A stretch of DNA of 64,000 nt, from NCBI GenBank assembly GCA_037501455.1, contig CM074860.1:52214501-52278500 (forward strand), read 5' to 3'. The translations under genes and the position numbers were made by a program. The notes beneath the pieces are model-generated. The model saw only the letters and a list, made by a program, of their open reading frames with translations, had not been told where the DNA came from and made no database searches. Within the stretch, counting starts at the first letter, position 1. Each line of letters begins with the position of its first letter. This stretch comes from Lantana camara (Eukaryota > Streptophyta > Magnoliopsida > Lamiales > Verbenaceae). Shown here in pieces: positions 36,435-48,229 of this stretch.

Positions 36435-38046
36435 TCCTTAAGTGGTATCAGAGCTTAAGGTTGCAAAACCCGGGCTCTCGTGTCGTGTGGGTCTGTCTAA
36501 GTCGTTCGGCATAGGAACTAAGTGATAATGTGTGCATTGCATCGATTTTGAACATGAAATTGTCTTTCTTTTAATCTTGTCGAATTGCCTGTTGCATTTT
36601 ATACCGGATCCGTGTCTTTCGTGTTGAATATGTGCCATATGCATGTACCTTCGAAATGAGTTATGATTCACAGGTTACGAAAATAATATCAAACCACGGC
36701 CAAGCTCCACGATAAAGACGATCTATTGCTAGTTCGTCCTGAGGCATGGAAGCTAGGAGGGATACAACCGGGAAGAATGTAGAGAATTCGAGATGTGAGG
36801 TTTTCTAGAGGGAACTAGAGTTCAAAGATTACGATTCGGAATGGGAGGTTTAAATTAAGAGATGCGGTGGTAGAAGGATACTTGGTGAAATGGGGATTGA
36901 TTATGAGATGGTTACGACTTAGAAGATTGACATATACGGCTCTGCCATACAAGGTGCTTTTGATTGGAAGCAATGGGATTTTCAACCTAATGAGTGAAGT
37001 GAACAAACCTTGAAAGTATTTTGATTTTCGGATTTGGAGTATTGACGAGGTATTAATAATTAAAAGGAGTTAAGACAAAATGGGTCTGGTAGGAGTTGTA
37101 CACCAAGGATTGACCAAGAAGGATTTCTAACTAAGTCCAGTGATTTGAAATCAAGTTTGTCAAAGTTAAGACTGGGAAGAGTTGGGTTTGAGTGTTTTGG
37201 ATTTCGATTAAGATGGGAAACGAGTCTGGAAGGGAGTAGAGAGAGGCAACTACCTGGAAAAATACAAATATATGGGAGGAGGCGATATGGAGAACGAGAT
37301 TTGAGTTTGTTTTTCCAAATCCAAGATGAATTGTCATATTGAGAAGTCGAATTGGAAGATATGGAGCAACAAATGGGAACGATAAAGGAAAGCAAAGACT
37401 GGTTGAAGGATTGTTCTCGGGGAGAGACACTTTGCGAGAAAATCCTACGCTCAAGTATAAGCAATTGGAGGTGAATTAAACTCATAAAGGATAAGCGCGG
37501 GAGATTTGATCACGGTGATGGCGAGAAGTAGGGTTCAGAATTATATTGGGGATTTATTTTGTAAGAAAGAGGAGTAAGGTTGAAGGGCGATCCCTGGGGG
37601 TAAATGCAGAGGCTAACTCAGTGGATGTCGAAGGAATCAGGGATAGTGAAATTTCAATTCCGGACAGTGGAAGATACAAGTGATGCACAGGATCCTTGGA
37701 AATCTTGAAGACAGTGGGAAAGACGAAGCATGATCAGCAAGTCAAAGTAACCTCGTGTTTGGAGGAACGAGAGAGAGCTACCGAGCTAACAACTTACCCC
37801 ATTGGTGACAGGTTCCAAAGCATTCATAGCACGTGCATCATATTTCACATTAATTATTATTCTTCTGGCCTTATGATTATCCGAGCATTTTTTTTTACTT
37901 GGTTTCGTTGCACAAATGTGATGCATAGTTGCTTGATGTAAACGTGACACATGCATCGTCAATCTTAACCCGACATGCATTTTAGTGTTTATTTGATAGG
38001 AAGTTCCTTCATCTCACCCGTCAATCTTAACCCGACATGCATAATT
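36435..38046 (+). other. Primer site and leader of E, no intact gene
   Basis: The primer site TGGTATCAGAGC is at 36443-36454. The rest is purine-rich leader, similar in parts to the leader of D (for example near 37370 and 37820). The gag start is missing. A 62 bp tandem duplication (repeated CGTCAATCTTAACCCGACAT at 37957 and 38019) lies just before the junction. Small frames here are not recognised as any protein. Confidence 0.75.
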
Positions 38047-38173
38047 GCTAGTGTGTCATTTTTTTATTGTCACCCGTTCGCCATGAGTCCGGTTCATATA
38101 TGGACTACCCATTTCATGTGTGAGCTAGACTTATGGTGCGGGGGTGTGGCATCTCGGCGTTCCGGGTGCTACA
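38047..38173 (+). repeat. 5' LTR of D, last 127 bp
   Basis: Collinear with 43722-43848 of the 3' LTR, ending GGTGCTACA. Its first 57 bp duplicate 32531-32587. Confidence 0.9.
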
Positions 38174-38180
38174 TCTTAGG

Positions 38181-38192
38181 TGGTATCAGAGC
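38181..38192 (+). promoter_or_regulatory. Primer binding site of D (tRNA-iMet)
   Basis: TGGTATCAGAGC, seven bases after the LTR end at 38173. Confidence 0.92.
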
Positions 38193-39826
38193 CCGGTTGC
38201 AAAACCGCGGTTCTAGCGTCGTGTCGTGTCAAGTCTAGGTCGAACGACATAGGATTAATTGATAATTTGCGAGTCTTGCATCTTATTTGGAACTACTTGA
38301 ACCTATTTGAATTGATTTGAACTTGCCTGAACATCCTTGAGCTACTTGATGACTTGTGCATGGTATTGATTTATGTTACTACTTGGCAATTAATTGACCT
38401 TCTATGGCTTGGAATTTATATGTTTAATGTGTTTTACTTTAACTTAGTTGGATTAATTGTTGCATTTTACATCAAATATGTGTTTAAATGCTAATTAGGT
38501 GGCATGATCATCTATTAGCCTCATCCATTTATATTTGAGACAAGTTGTGATTATAGGCTATATATAAAGATCATGTCAAACCACAACCAATTTCTACGAC
38601 AACTACAATCTAGCGCAAGCTCCTTTCTTTTGCTTTGAAGTTGGAGAGAATACTTAGGGATTTTTGAAAAGTTAGTTAACCGGGGACAAGAGGTTCATTT
38701 AATTCGAAAGAGAGAGAAGGAAGTCTTGAGGGTATCAATGATTCGGGGTTCAGATTTGTAAGTAAGAGAGAAGATGGTAACTCAAATGATTCGGGTCGAG
38801 GTTAAATTTGGGAATTAAGTTTGAGATGAATCGAGACACTTTGGATTTTGGAAAGAAGGTTTGGATTGATCGAGAAAGATTTAAGGAATCGACTAATCTT
38901 GGGTTCATTGAAATAAAAAGTAGAAGAATAGAACATGGAAGTAGTCAATGTAGCTCTACAAGAAACTAAGATAATTTGGATTTCAGGTTAAAAAGAAGTC
39001 GGATAGGAAGAAGTAAAGAGGATCGAGCAATATAGTGGGTTCAAGTTCACGGAAAGCCAAGATACTCAAGATTTTATCTTGGGTTAGATTGAGTTTATTT
39101 TCGGATCCAAGATGAATTGCCATGGAACAACAAATGGAAACGGTAAAGTAAGATAAGGAACTTTTGGAGGTAATTATATGCTCGAGGTATAGGCAAGTAA
39201 GAAGACAAGTCATATAACTGATTCGAATTCACAAAGAGAAGATTTACAGGATTTCAATCAAGGTGGCGGCTAAATGAAACCGGGACCACAATCAGAGCTT
39301 AGCCTTCAAGAGAAGTTGGGATACTAATTTCATAAGTGGAAAAAGGATTTGAATGCAAGAATTGTAATTTCGAATTACAAGGTTATACAAGTTGATACCA
39401 GGAAACCTTGATCAAGGAGATACGTATGGTAAAGTTTCAAGCAATGCTTAGGGATTGATGATTGGAAAGGAAATGGGTTCAAGAACTTTTAATTCCGAGC
39501 CACGGAGAGGAACAAGTTGATGTTAGGGATTTTGAAGAATAGGAAGACCGTGGGTAATAAGAAATGACCAACAAATTCGAGACAAGCTCGTAATTCAACA
39601 AAACAAGGAACAAGTGTCAAGATAGAGGATGTAATTACGATGACAGGTTCAATACATTCATAGCACGTGCATCATACGCTACTTTAAATTGTTTAAATTT
39701 ATTTATTTATATGCGCATTTCTAATTGATCTTAATTGTTCCAATGTGTGAAATTTTATTAGTTACAAGTGTGTTATGTGCATTGATATATTAATTCAACA
39801 TGCATATTCAGTGTCTTGATTATAGG
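38193..39826 (+). other. Long untranslated leader of D
   Basis: About 1.6 kb between primer site and Gag start, rich in purines, without a recognised gene. In A the corresponding distance is only about 0.2 kb. Confidence 0.7.
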
Positions 39827-40618
39827 ATGCCTCGAGGTCGCCTTCATCATCATCGTTCTCCTACGGTTTCCCCACATCTGGCCTATCCGGTTCAACCTCA
39901 GGATTTTTTCGATTCCTTGGTTCGTTTTGTTGATCAGAAGATAAAAGAGTATGTTTCTTCAGCACCACCAACTACATCACCTCAACAGGCTCAGATTTCT
40001 ATTATATTTAAGGAGTTTCGGAACAAGAAAATCCCAAAGTTCTTTGATGGGAGTGATATCCAAACCGAGCCATGGCTCAAGAAAGTTGAAAGAGTTTGGG
40101 AACTTATTCCGTGTGACTCTCAAGGGAAGGTTCGAGGTACCCCTCCTTTGATGGCAAGAAAGCCTAATTCTCAACCCGGACAGGCTTCAAGTTCAAAATT
40201 AGGACAGAATTTTAATAAAGGAAAGTGGCCTATTTCTCATCACACACCCTTACCTCAAGAAGGGTCTCAGAAGAAGAAAAAGAATCGATCACTTGGATCG
40301 AGTTTGGGAGCTTCATGTACCCCGGCTTCGACAACACCTTTAGGGAAGCCACTTTGTACCAATTGTGGGCGTGACAACCACACTTACGACAACTGCAGAT
40401 GGCGTTTGGGCTTATGCTTACAATGTGGAGGTAATGAGCACTGGGTTGACAAATGGCCGAAGCGAAAGGTGCTATCTTCCAGAGGATCGAGGCCACTCAT
40501 TCAAGTTCATGCTTATGCAATAGAGAGAGAGGAGCAGGACGTAAATGTGAATCCGGACAAGGTAGTAGAAGGTATCAATTATATGCATGGCACAAGCGAC
40601 GGTGAACTGTACACCTAA
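39827..40618 (+). pseudogene. Reduced gag of D
   Basis: Encodes a shortened Gag of about 263 residues from MPRGRLHHHR. The N-terminal part aligns with A through WELIPCDSQGK, then about 120 residues of the Gag core are missing and the frame resumes in the basic linker before the zinc knuckles. The first knuckle (CTNCGRDNHTYDNC) is intact. The second (CLQCGGNEHWVDKW) has Trp for the last Cys. The frame runs into the start of the protease region (VVEGINYMHG) and ends at 40618; the protease active site and all of pol are absent. The reading frame is open across the deletion, so a small RNA-binding Gag could still be made. Whether it is expressed is unknown. Confidence 0.88.
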
Positions 40619-41052
40619 TCATGCATATCATATGCATCACGGATCTTATTATTATGTATTTAATTTCTTGCTAGTTGCGATTCGGATGTATATAAATGTT
40701 AGTTATGTGATTAACTTGATTCTACTTGTCCTATGTGACATTTATATAAATGTTTCTCTAAGTGTTTCCTTGAACCGTTATTTGGTGTGTTTGAGAGACA
40801 GGGTTCTCTCACTGTGTGTTTGAGAGACGCGGGCACTCTCATCATTACTTGCTATTTGTTTAAACTTGTTATAGTGGCAGATTAGGCTCTCTCTGGAGTG
40901 TGTAGATTCCGGTGAGTGAGGGTCGTGATTTGATAGTGTCGGAAGGACCTTGTTGATTGAAGATCTCTTTCGAACTAATCCCTGACGGGGAGTTGCTAAC
41001 CAGCGTGGGATGAACACGGTAGAGTTACCAATTTTCAGGAATTCGAGACAGT
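40619..41052 (+). other. 3' remnant of D between gag and polypurine tract
   Basis: No coding similarity seen. Two related segments with GTGTTTGAGAGAC lie near 40788 and 40818. The last part resembles the 3' untranslated ends of A and H. Confidence 0.6.
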
Positions 41053-41089
41053 GAATCTGGGGACCAGATTCTTCTAAGGGGGGGAGAGT
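41053..41089 (+). promoter_or_regulatory. Hairpin and polypurine tract of D
   Basis: Hairpin GAATCTGG/CCAGATTC at 41053-41071, then AAGGGGGGGAGAGT (41076-41089) against the 3' LTR. Confidence 0.82.
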
Positions 41090-43848
41090 TATAACGCCCC
41101 AATTTTCCGAAAGTTCAGGTAAGCACGCCACGTATGGGTCTTCGGGAGTTGGGAGTTCATTTTATTTATTTCATTCATTTAACTCTAGTTTCATCACTTC
41201 AAAATGCATTACATTTCTATGCCTTTATATGAAATTATCTTTAACGTGGAATTTACGTGAACTAAGTGATAACGTGCCTAATTGTTACCATGTGACCTTA
41301 CTTGATCATTTCATAAATTGTGAACTTAATTTTATAACATAAATGGATTTAAGTGATCTTTTGCCATGGAATAGAACTTGTTTGCATGCATTCAAACAAT
41401 TGAGGGACTAACATGCAATAAGTGATGAGTCATGCCATATAGTGGAAGACTTTTGTATCTAATATCATCTCTTCCATACCATTCCATTTCATTTCTCATT
41501 TCATACAAGAGTTTCACACACACACACACCAAAAATCGATCAAAACACCAAGGAAGGAGGAAGAGGGATTTCATCATTTTCCAAGCTAGAATTCAAGGAG
41601 GATTTGCATAAGTGAAGCATCATCATCATTCCTTCATTTCTTTCCATTATTTCTTTCATTTAAGGTATTATGAGAGTTTGATTATATTCAAGAATCCTTG
41701 ATTGAGTAGGGTTTGTGATTTTGGATGAATAACATGCATATAAGTGGTTAGCAGCATGCTTAGGATCATTAATCTTGAAAGTTTGCATGAATTCCTAAGT
41801 TTTATATGTGTTAATAACATGAATTTTATGGGGTTTGGATGATGAATTCTTGATGATCTATGCATGTTTCCATGGATTATATATTACCTAAATGGTGTAT
41901 TTAAGTTAGATGCATGATATATGATTATTTTGGAGCATTTTGGTTGAGTTTACTTTGGGTTTTCATTCCTTTTCTTTCTTCCCCGAAGCTACCCCTGTTT
42001 TGCCCCTTTTTCCAACCCTGGAACAGTACCGGGCTGGGTACTTTTTGTGCATGAAAAGTACCCATGCGGGTAGTTTTGTGCCGAAAGCTTCTGGACAGCT
42101 TTACCCGGTCGGGGAACTTTTCTCTTCAATTTTAACCGGTCGGGTACTCCCTCATCCGAACTCCAAATGATCTGATTTTTGAACCGTTGGAAAGATATTG
42201 AAATCTAGAACAACCTCCAATTGGAATCATTTCAATATCTTTTCTATTTTGTGAGATATAATCAATTATTTTTGGTGTCGCTGCTTTACTGACAAACTGC
42301 GCTCGCCTAACTTCAAGCTTACGCCATTTTCTCCTCGCTTTGAACTAGAAAACGAGCCGTATACCATTTTAAAGGTCTACTTGTCTAGTTTCATTCCCAA
42401 CAAAAAAACCCAATTCCAATTTCTAGAACTTTAGATATACCCATTTTTTCACAGAATGTGCATTTTCGGGAATTGTCGGTTTTGGCCAAACTTCACCAAA
42501 ACCTTTCTTGTTGCATTCCATTGACTTCCTTGGCTCCCGTATGTGATTTATATGAGTTATATAACTGATTTATTGATGATTATGCTCCTAATTGACATTC
42601 CTTGATTGTTATTGCATGATATATTGATCCATGACTTTGTCGTTCGTCTTAATTAGTTCATAAGAGCCAAGTTTAATGTACACTTGTCTTTGTACACAGA
42701 TCACATTCCCGGTGACGAGGAGCACGCTCCTTAGGGTGTTTCCTTACTTCTTTTGGTTGGTAAAGTAAAGGTGAGGTTTAATTACTAGATATATAGAACC
42801 CATATAACCCCTACGTGATGTTTCGATCAAAATGTATATATATGTATATATCTTTCTCAAAACCTTTATCGATTGCAAGTGATTTCTCGTGACATATGGA
42901 ACTTATCGTGATTGATTGATTTTTGGCGAGTAAAGCATGTTCACTTGGGCCCGAGGGTAGTGTATTGAGCCAACCGAGGAAGCAAGGGCTGACGGGTAAC
43001 TCTTGCACTATCCTCACCAATTTTGGTATCACCTATGAATCCACCAGGAGGTTTGGTGGAAGAAGAAATCCCGTGCGTGGGAGTCATGTTCCCGACGTAC
43101 ATCGTTCATGGATGGTGGGGCCTTGCAATCCCACCATCACCGGAGGAAGAAGGAGTTCATGAAATTGCTAATTGTGCACTGTAATAACTTGCATGATAAC
43201 CATTGAATTGAAACCTAAATATTGATTGTTCACTGTTGGTGTAAAGGTTGGAGAATTGCCCTCACTCGCCGGGCCACGGATTGAATTGATAATGATTGAA
43301 TTATTAAATTGACTAGTTGTAATCTCGGGCGAGGATTACTCTAATATTTGAACTTATATTGTCTCTTTCATGAAAACTTACCCGAGATTATAGCTTGCAT
43401 GGTAATTGCGCTTATATTTATTTAAACCCCTCACTCAGTCTTCGGTTGACTGACACCCTCACATTTTCAGGTCTGCAGGTTGCATGCTAGGCGGGATCGA
43501 GTCAAGTCTTTAATTTCGGGTCTAGCATAGTGTTATATATTATTGATGCATATGAGTTATCTTGATAATCTTGTATATTATGATTTGTCTTTGGAAATTG
43601 ATATTGTATATATGAAGTTAATGGAAATGACTTTGAAAGATGTTAAAGACATGAATGTATACTATGCTTCCGTTTTATTGATTAGGTATGATCGTATTTA
43701 ATTGAGGGTTAGTCCCTCATAGCTAGTGTGTCATTTTTTTATTGTCACCCGTTCGCCATGAGTCCGGTTCATATATGGACTACCCATTTCATGTGTGAGC
43801 TAGACTTATGGTGCGGGGGTGTGGCATCTCGGTGTTCCGGGTGCTACA
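41090..43848 (+). repeat. 3' LTR of D
   Basis: 2759 bp, TATAACGCCCC...GGTGCTACA. The terminal TG has become TA. It holds the palindromes (about 42025-42150) and hairpins 43041-43059, 43111-43138, 43320-43390 and 43436-43452. Confidence 0.93.
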
Positions 43849-43853
43849 GGTGA

Positions 43854-45639
43854 TGTCATGGATGATGTCATAATTAACAAAAATAAGTATAAAATAATGT
43901 AAAATTTATTCTAGAGTCGAGAAACGAGAGCCTGAAGTGTTAAAAGTAGTGAAGGAATGAGCGTAAAATGAGCTTCGTCATGATTATAAATGTGTGACGT
44001 TTAGGTTTTTCGTTTGAAAGTTATAGACTTTAGAAATCTTGGAAATCATCATAAATAATATAAACGAAGCTATGACGAAGGTTAAAGGTTGAGAAAAATA
44101 TCATGGTTAGAGAAAAATTCAAGAAACGTTAAGAGAATGAATCAAAAGTTATTTACGATAAGAATAGTAACTAGGGTTTTGAAGTCATTTTTGATACTAC
44201 TGGAGTTAGAATAGGAATTAGGGTTTGTGGATGATATCAAAATTCTTGAAATAGTTCAAGGATTCATTTGACTGTAATATTTGATAGAAAAAAGTGTTCC
44301 GAGAAATTCCTAATTTTATTGAATGAATAGTGATCAAGGGACCTAATGGTAATTTTGATCAATAATTTGTTGTAAAGAGTGTCGGGTCTTGGAAAGCATA
44401 TATAAGTAATAGAAAAATATAAGTGTCATGCTTCTAAGGTTCTACGAATAAGATAAGAGGATATGGCTTAGTGGATAAACAGTTATATGAGGATAAAATC
44501 GTAACTTTGATTTAAAATTTCCAAAAATGAATTTAGGACATGAGGATATGTAGGAAATGTGGAGAATTCTAAATCACAAAAATATGTAGAAATGTGGAGA
44601 ATTTTGAATCACAAAAATATGTAGAAATGTGGGAGATTTTGTATCACAAAAATATGTAGAGAATATGTAGGTAATGTGGAGGATTTTATATCATACACGT
44701 AGCCTTTCTATTTTAGGAAGATGATATCATGGATGACGTCATATTTAATAAAAATAAGTATAAAATACTGTAAAATTTATTGAAGAGTCGAGAACGAGAG
44801 CTTGAAGTGTTAAAAGTAGTGAAAGAATGAGCGTAAACTGAGCTTCGTCATGATTATAAATGTGTGATGTTTATGTTTTTCGTTTGAAAGTTATAGACAT
44901 TAGAAATCATGGAAATCGTGATAAATTATATAAACGAAGCTATGACGAAGGTTAAAGGTTGAGAAAATTATCATGGTTAGAGAAAAATTCAAGAAACGTT
45001 TTTAAGTATCATTTCGGATATTAAATAAAGCTAAACGTTGATGATAAAATAATAAATTTTAAAAAGGAAAATATTCATGAAATAAGCTACGGTGGGAATT
45101 AAGTTTAGATATGAGTATGAAATTCATAAAATAATTCAAGGATCATTTTGACTATAATATTGAATAGCAAAAAGAGAATGAATAAAAAGTTGTTTACGAT
45201 AAGAATAGTAACTAGGGTTTTGAAGTGATTTTTGATACTAATGGAGTTAAAATAGGAATTAGGGTTTGTGGATGATATCAAAATTCTTGAAATAATCCAA
45301 GGATTCATTTGACTATAATATTTGATAGAAAAAAGTGTTCCGAGAAATTCCTAATTTTGGGGAATGAATAGTGATCAAAGGACCTAACGGTAATTTTGAT
45401 CAATAATTTTTTGTAAAGAGTGTCGGGTCTTGGAAAGCATGTGTAAGTAATAGAAAAATATAAGTGTCATTCTTCTAAGGTTCTATGAATGAGATAAGAG
45501 GATAGGGCTTAGTGGATAAACAGTGACATGGCGATAAAATCGTAACTTTGATTTAAAATTTCCAAAAATGATTTTAGGACATGAGGATATGTAGGAAATG
45601 TGGAGAATTCTAATCACAAAAATATGTAGAAATGTGGAG
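43854..45639 (-). repeat. LTR-derived tandem array, higher-order unit 3 (rest)
   Basis: Continues the unit broken at 29897. Same short and long subunits. No supported gene. Confidence 0.85.
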
Positions 45640-46114
45640 TGTAACAGCCCGAAACCCGCCTGCAAATACTGTCCGCTTTGCTATCCATAAGTCGGCATAG
45701 CCTCACGGTTTTGTTCTTCCCGCTGGAGTTTAAAACCGAAGGTGCCCAGCCAGGAAAACGCGTCTACAAGGGAGAGGTATCCACCCCCATGTATGGCAGG
45801 CTTCGTTCCCCTCTCCAACCGATGTGGGATGGGCGCACCACATCCACCCCCCAATAGGGGCCCAGCGTCCTCGCTGGCACACCGGCCCGGGCCCAGCTCT
45901 GATACCACAAGTGTAACAGGCCGAAACCCGCCTGCAGTTATTGTCCTCTTTGCTATCCAAAAGTCTGCGTGGCCTCACGGTTTTGTTCTTCCCACTGGAA
46001 TTTAAACCCGAAGGTGTACAGCCAGGAAAACGCGTTTACAAGGGAGAGGTATCCACCCCCATATATGGCAGGCTTCGTTCCCCTCTCCAACCGATGGGGG
46101 ATGGGCGCACCACA
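45640..46114 (-). mobile_element. Complete TRIM copy T4
   Basis: 475 bp: LTRs 45640-45842 and 45912-46114, internal region with primer site, TGGAG on both sides (45635-45639 and 46115-46119). Confidence 0.93.
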
Positions 46115-48026
46115 TGGAGAATTTTGAATCACAAAAATATGTAGAAATGTGGGAGATTTTGTATCACAAAAATATGTAGAGAATACGTAGGTAATGTGGA
46201 GGATTTTATATCATGTCTTTTCTATTTTAGGAAGGTGATGTCATGGATTATGTCATATTTAATAAAAATAAGTATAAAATAATGTAAAATTTATTCAAGA
46301 GTCTAGAAACGAGTGCCTGAAGTGTTAAAAGTAGTGAAGGAATGAGCGTAAAATGAGCTTCGTCATGATTATAAATGTGTGACATTAAGGTTTTTCGTTT
46401 TAAAGTTATAGGCTTTAGAAATCCTGGAAATCGTCATAAATAATATAAACGAAGCTATGACGAAGGTTAAAGGTTGAGAAAAATATCATGGTTAGAGAAA
46501 AATTCAAGAAACGTTAAGAGAATGAATATAATGTTGTTTACGATAAGAATAGTAACTAGGGTTTTGAAGTCATTTTTTATACTACCGGAGTTAGAATAGG
46601 AATTCGGCTTTGTGAATGATATCAAAATTCTTGAAATAATTCAAGGATTCATTTGACTGTAATATTTGATAGAAAAAAGTTTTCCGAGAAATTCCTAATT
46701 TTGTGGAATGAATAGTAATCAAGGGACCTAATGGTAATTTTGATCAATAATTTTTTGTAAAGAGTGTCGGGTCTTGGAAAGCGTATGTAAGTAATAGAAA
46801 AATATAAGTGTCATGCTTCTAAGGTTCTATGAATGAGATAAGAGGATATGGCTTAGTGGATAAACAGTGATATGAGGATAAAATCGTAACTTTGATTTAA
46901 AATTTCCAAAAATGATTTTAGGACATGAGGATATGTAGGAAATGTGAAGAATTCTAAATCACAAAAATATGTAGAAATGTGGAGAATTTTGAATCACAAA
47001 AATATGTAGAAATGTGGGAGATTTTGTATCAGAAAAATATGTAGAGAATATGTAGGTAATGTGGAGGATTTTATATCATACACGTAGCCTTTCTATTTTA
47101 GGAAGGTGATATCATGGATGATGTCATATTTAATAAAAATAAGTATAAAATAATGTAAAATTTATTCAAGAGTCGAGAACGAGAGCTTGAAGTGTTAAAA
47201 TTAGTGAAAGAATGAACGAAAACTGAGCTTCGTCATGATTATAAATGTGTGATGTTTAAGTTTTTCGTTTGAAAGTTATAGACATTAGAAATCATGGAAA
47301 TCGTGATAAATTATATAAACGAAGCTATGACGAAGGTTAAAGGTTGAGAAAATTATCATGGTTAGAGAAAAATTCAAGAAACGTTTTAAGTATCATTTGG
47401 GATATTAAATGAAAGCTAAACGTTGGTGATAAAATAATAAATTTTAAAAAGGAAAATATTCATGAAATAAGCTACGATGGGAATTAAGTTTAGATATGAG
47501 TATGAAAATTCATAAAATAATTCAAGGATCATTTTGACTATAATCTTGAATAGCAAAAAGAGAATGAATAAAAAGTTGTTTACGATAAGAATAGTAACTA
47601 GGGTTTTGAAGTGATTTTTGATACTAATGGAGTTAGAATAGGAATTAGGGTTTGTGGATGATATCAAAATTCTTGAAATAATTCAAGGATTCATTTGACT
47701 GTAATATTTGACAGAAAAAAGTGTTCCGAGAAATTCCTAATTTTGGGGAATGAATAGTGATCAAGGGACCTAATGGTAATTTTGATCAATAATTTTTTGT
47801 AAAGAGTGTCGGGTCTTGGAAAGCATGTGTAAGTAATAGAAAAATATAAGTGTCATGCTTCTAAGGTTCTATGAATGAGATAAGAGGATAGGGCTTAGTG
47901 GATAAACAGTGACATGGGGATAAAATCGTAACTTTGATTTAAAAATTCCAAAAGTGATTTTAGGACATGAGGATATGTAGGAAATGTGGAGAATTCTAAA
48001 ACACAAAAATATGAAAAAATATGGAG
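46115..48026 (-). repeat. LTR-derived tandem array, higher-order unit 4
   Basis: 1912 bp, short then long subunit. No supported gene. Confidence 0.85.
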
Positions 48027-48229
48027 TGTAACAGCTCGTAATCCGCCTGCAAATATTGTCCGCTTTTCTATCCATAAGTCGGCATAGCCTCACGGATTTG
48101 TTCTTCCCGCTGGAGTTTAAACCTGAAGGTGCCCAGCCAGGAAAACGCGTCTATAAGGGAGAGGTATCCACCCCCATTTATGGCAGCCTTCGTTCCCCTC
48201 TCCAACCGATGTGGGATGGGCGCACCACA
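48027..48229 (-). mobile_element. TRIM solo LTR T5
   Basis: A single 203 bp TRIM LTR with TGGAG on both sides (48022-48026 and 48230-48234), at the same array position as T2-T4. The internal part and one LTR were lost by recombination. Confidence 0.9.

Larger units (their letters stand above)
32588..38046 (+). mobile_element. Truncated chromovirus E inside the D 5' LTR
   Basis: 5' LTR (32588-36434), primer site and about 1.6 kb leader. It breaks off where gag should begin and has no 3' LTR. The D LTR resumes at 38047 and repeats 57 bp already present at 32531-32587. There is no ordinary 5 bp target duplication, so the right end was made by a later rearrangement. The LTR belongs to the same family as C. 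Confidence 0.88.
29898..43848 (+). mobile_element. Non-autonomous chromovirus D with pol deleted
   Basis: 13951 bp between copies of GGTGA (29893-29897 and 43849-43853). Order: 5' LTR interrupted by E, primer site, long leader, reduced gag, polypurine tract, 3' LTR. There is no RT, RNase H, integrase or chromodomain. It must have moved with proteins from a relative, or lost pol after insertion. Confidence 0.93.

Noticed and set aside
37060..37485. Minus-strand frames of 107 and 141 residues in the leader of E as an env-like gene
   Set aside because: Antisense to the element, no clear signal peptide or membrane layout, overlapping frames, and no matching frame in D.
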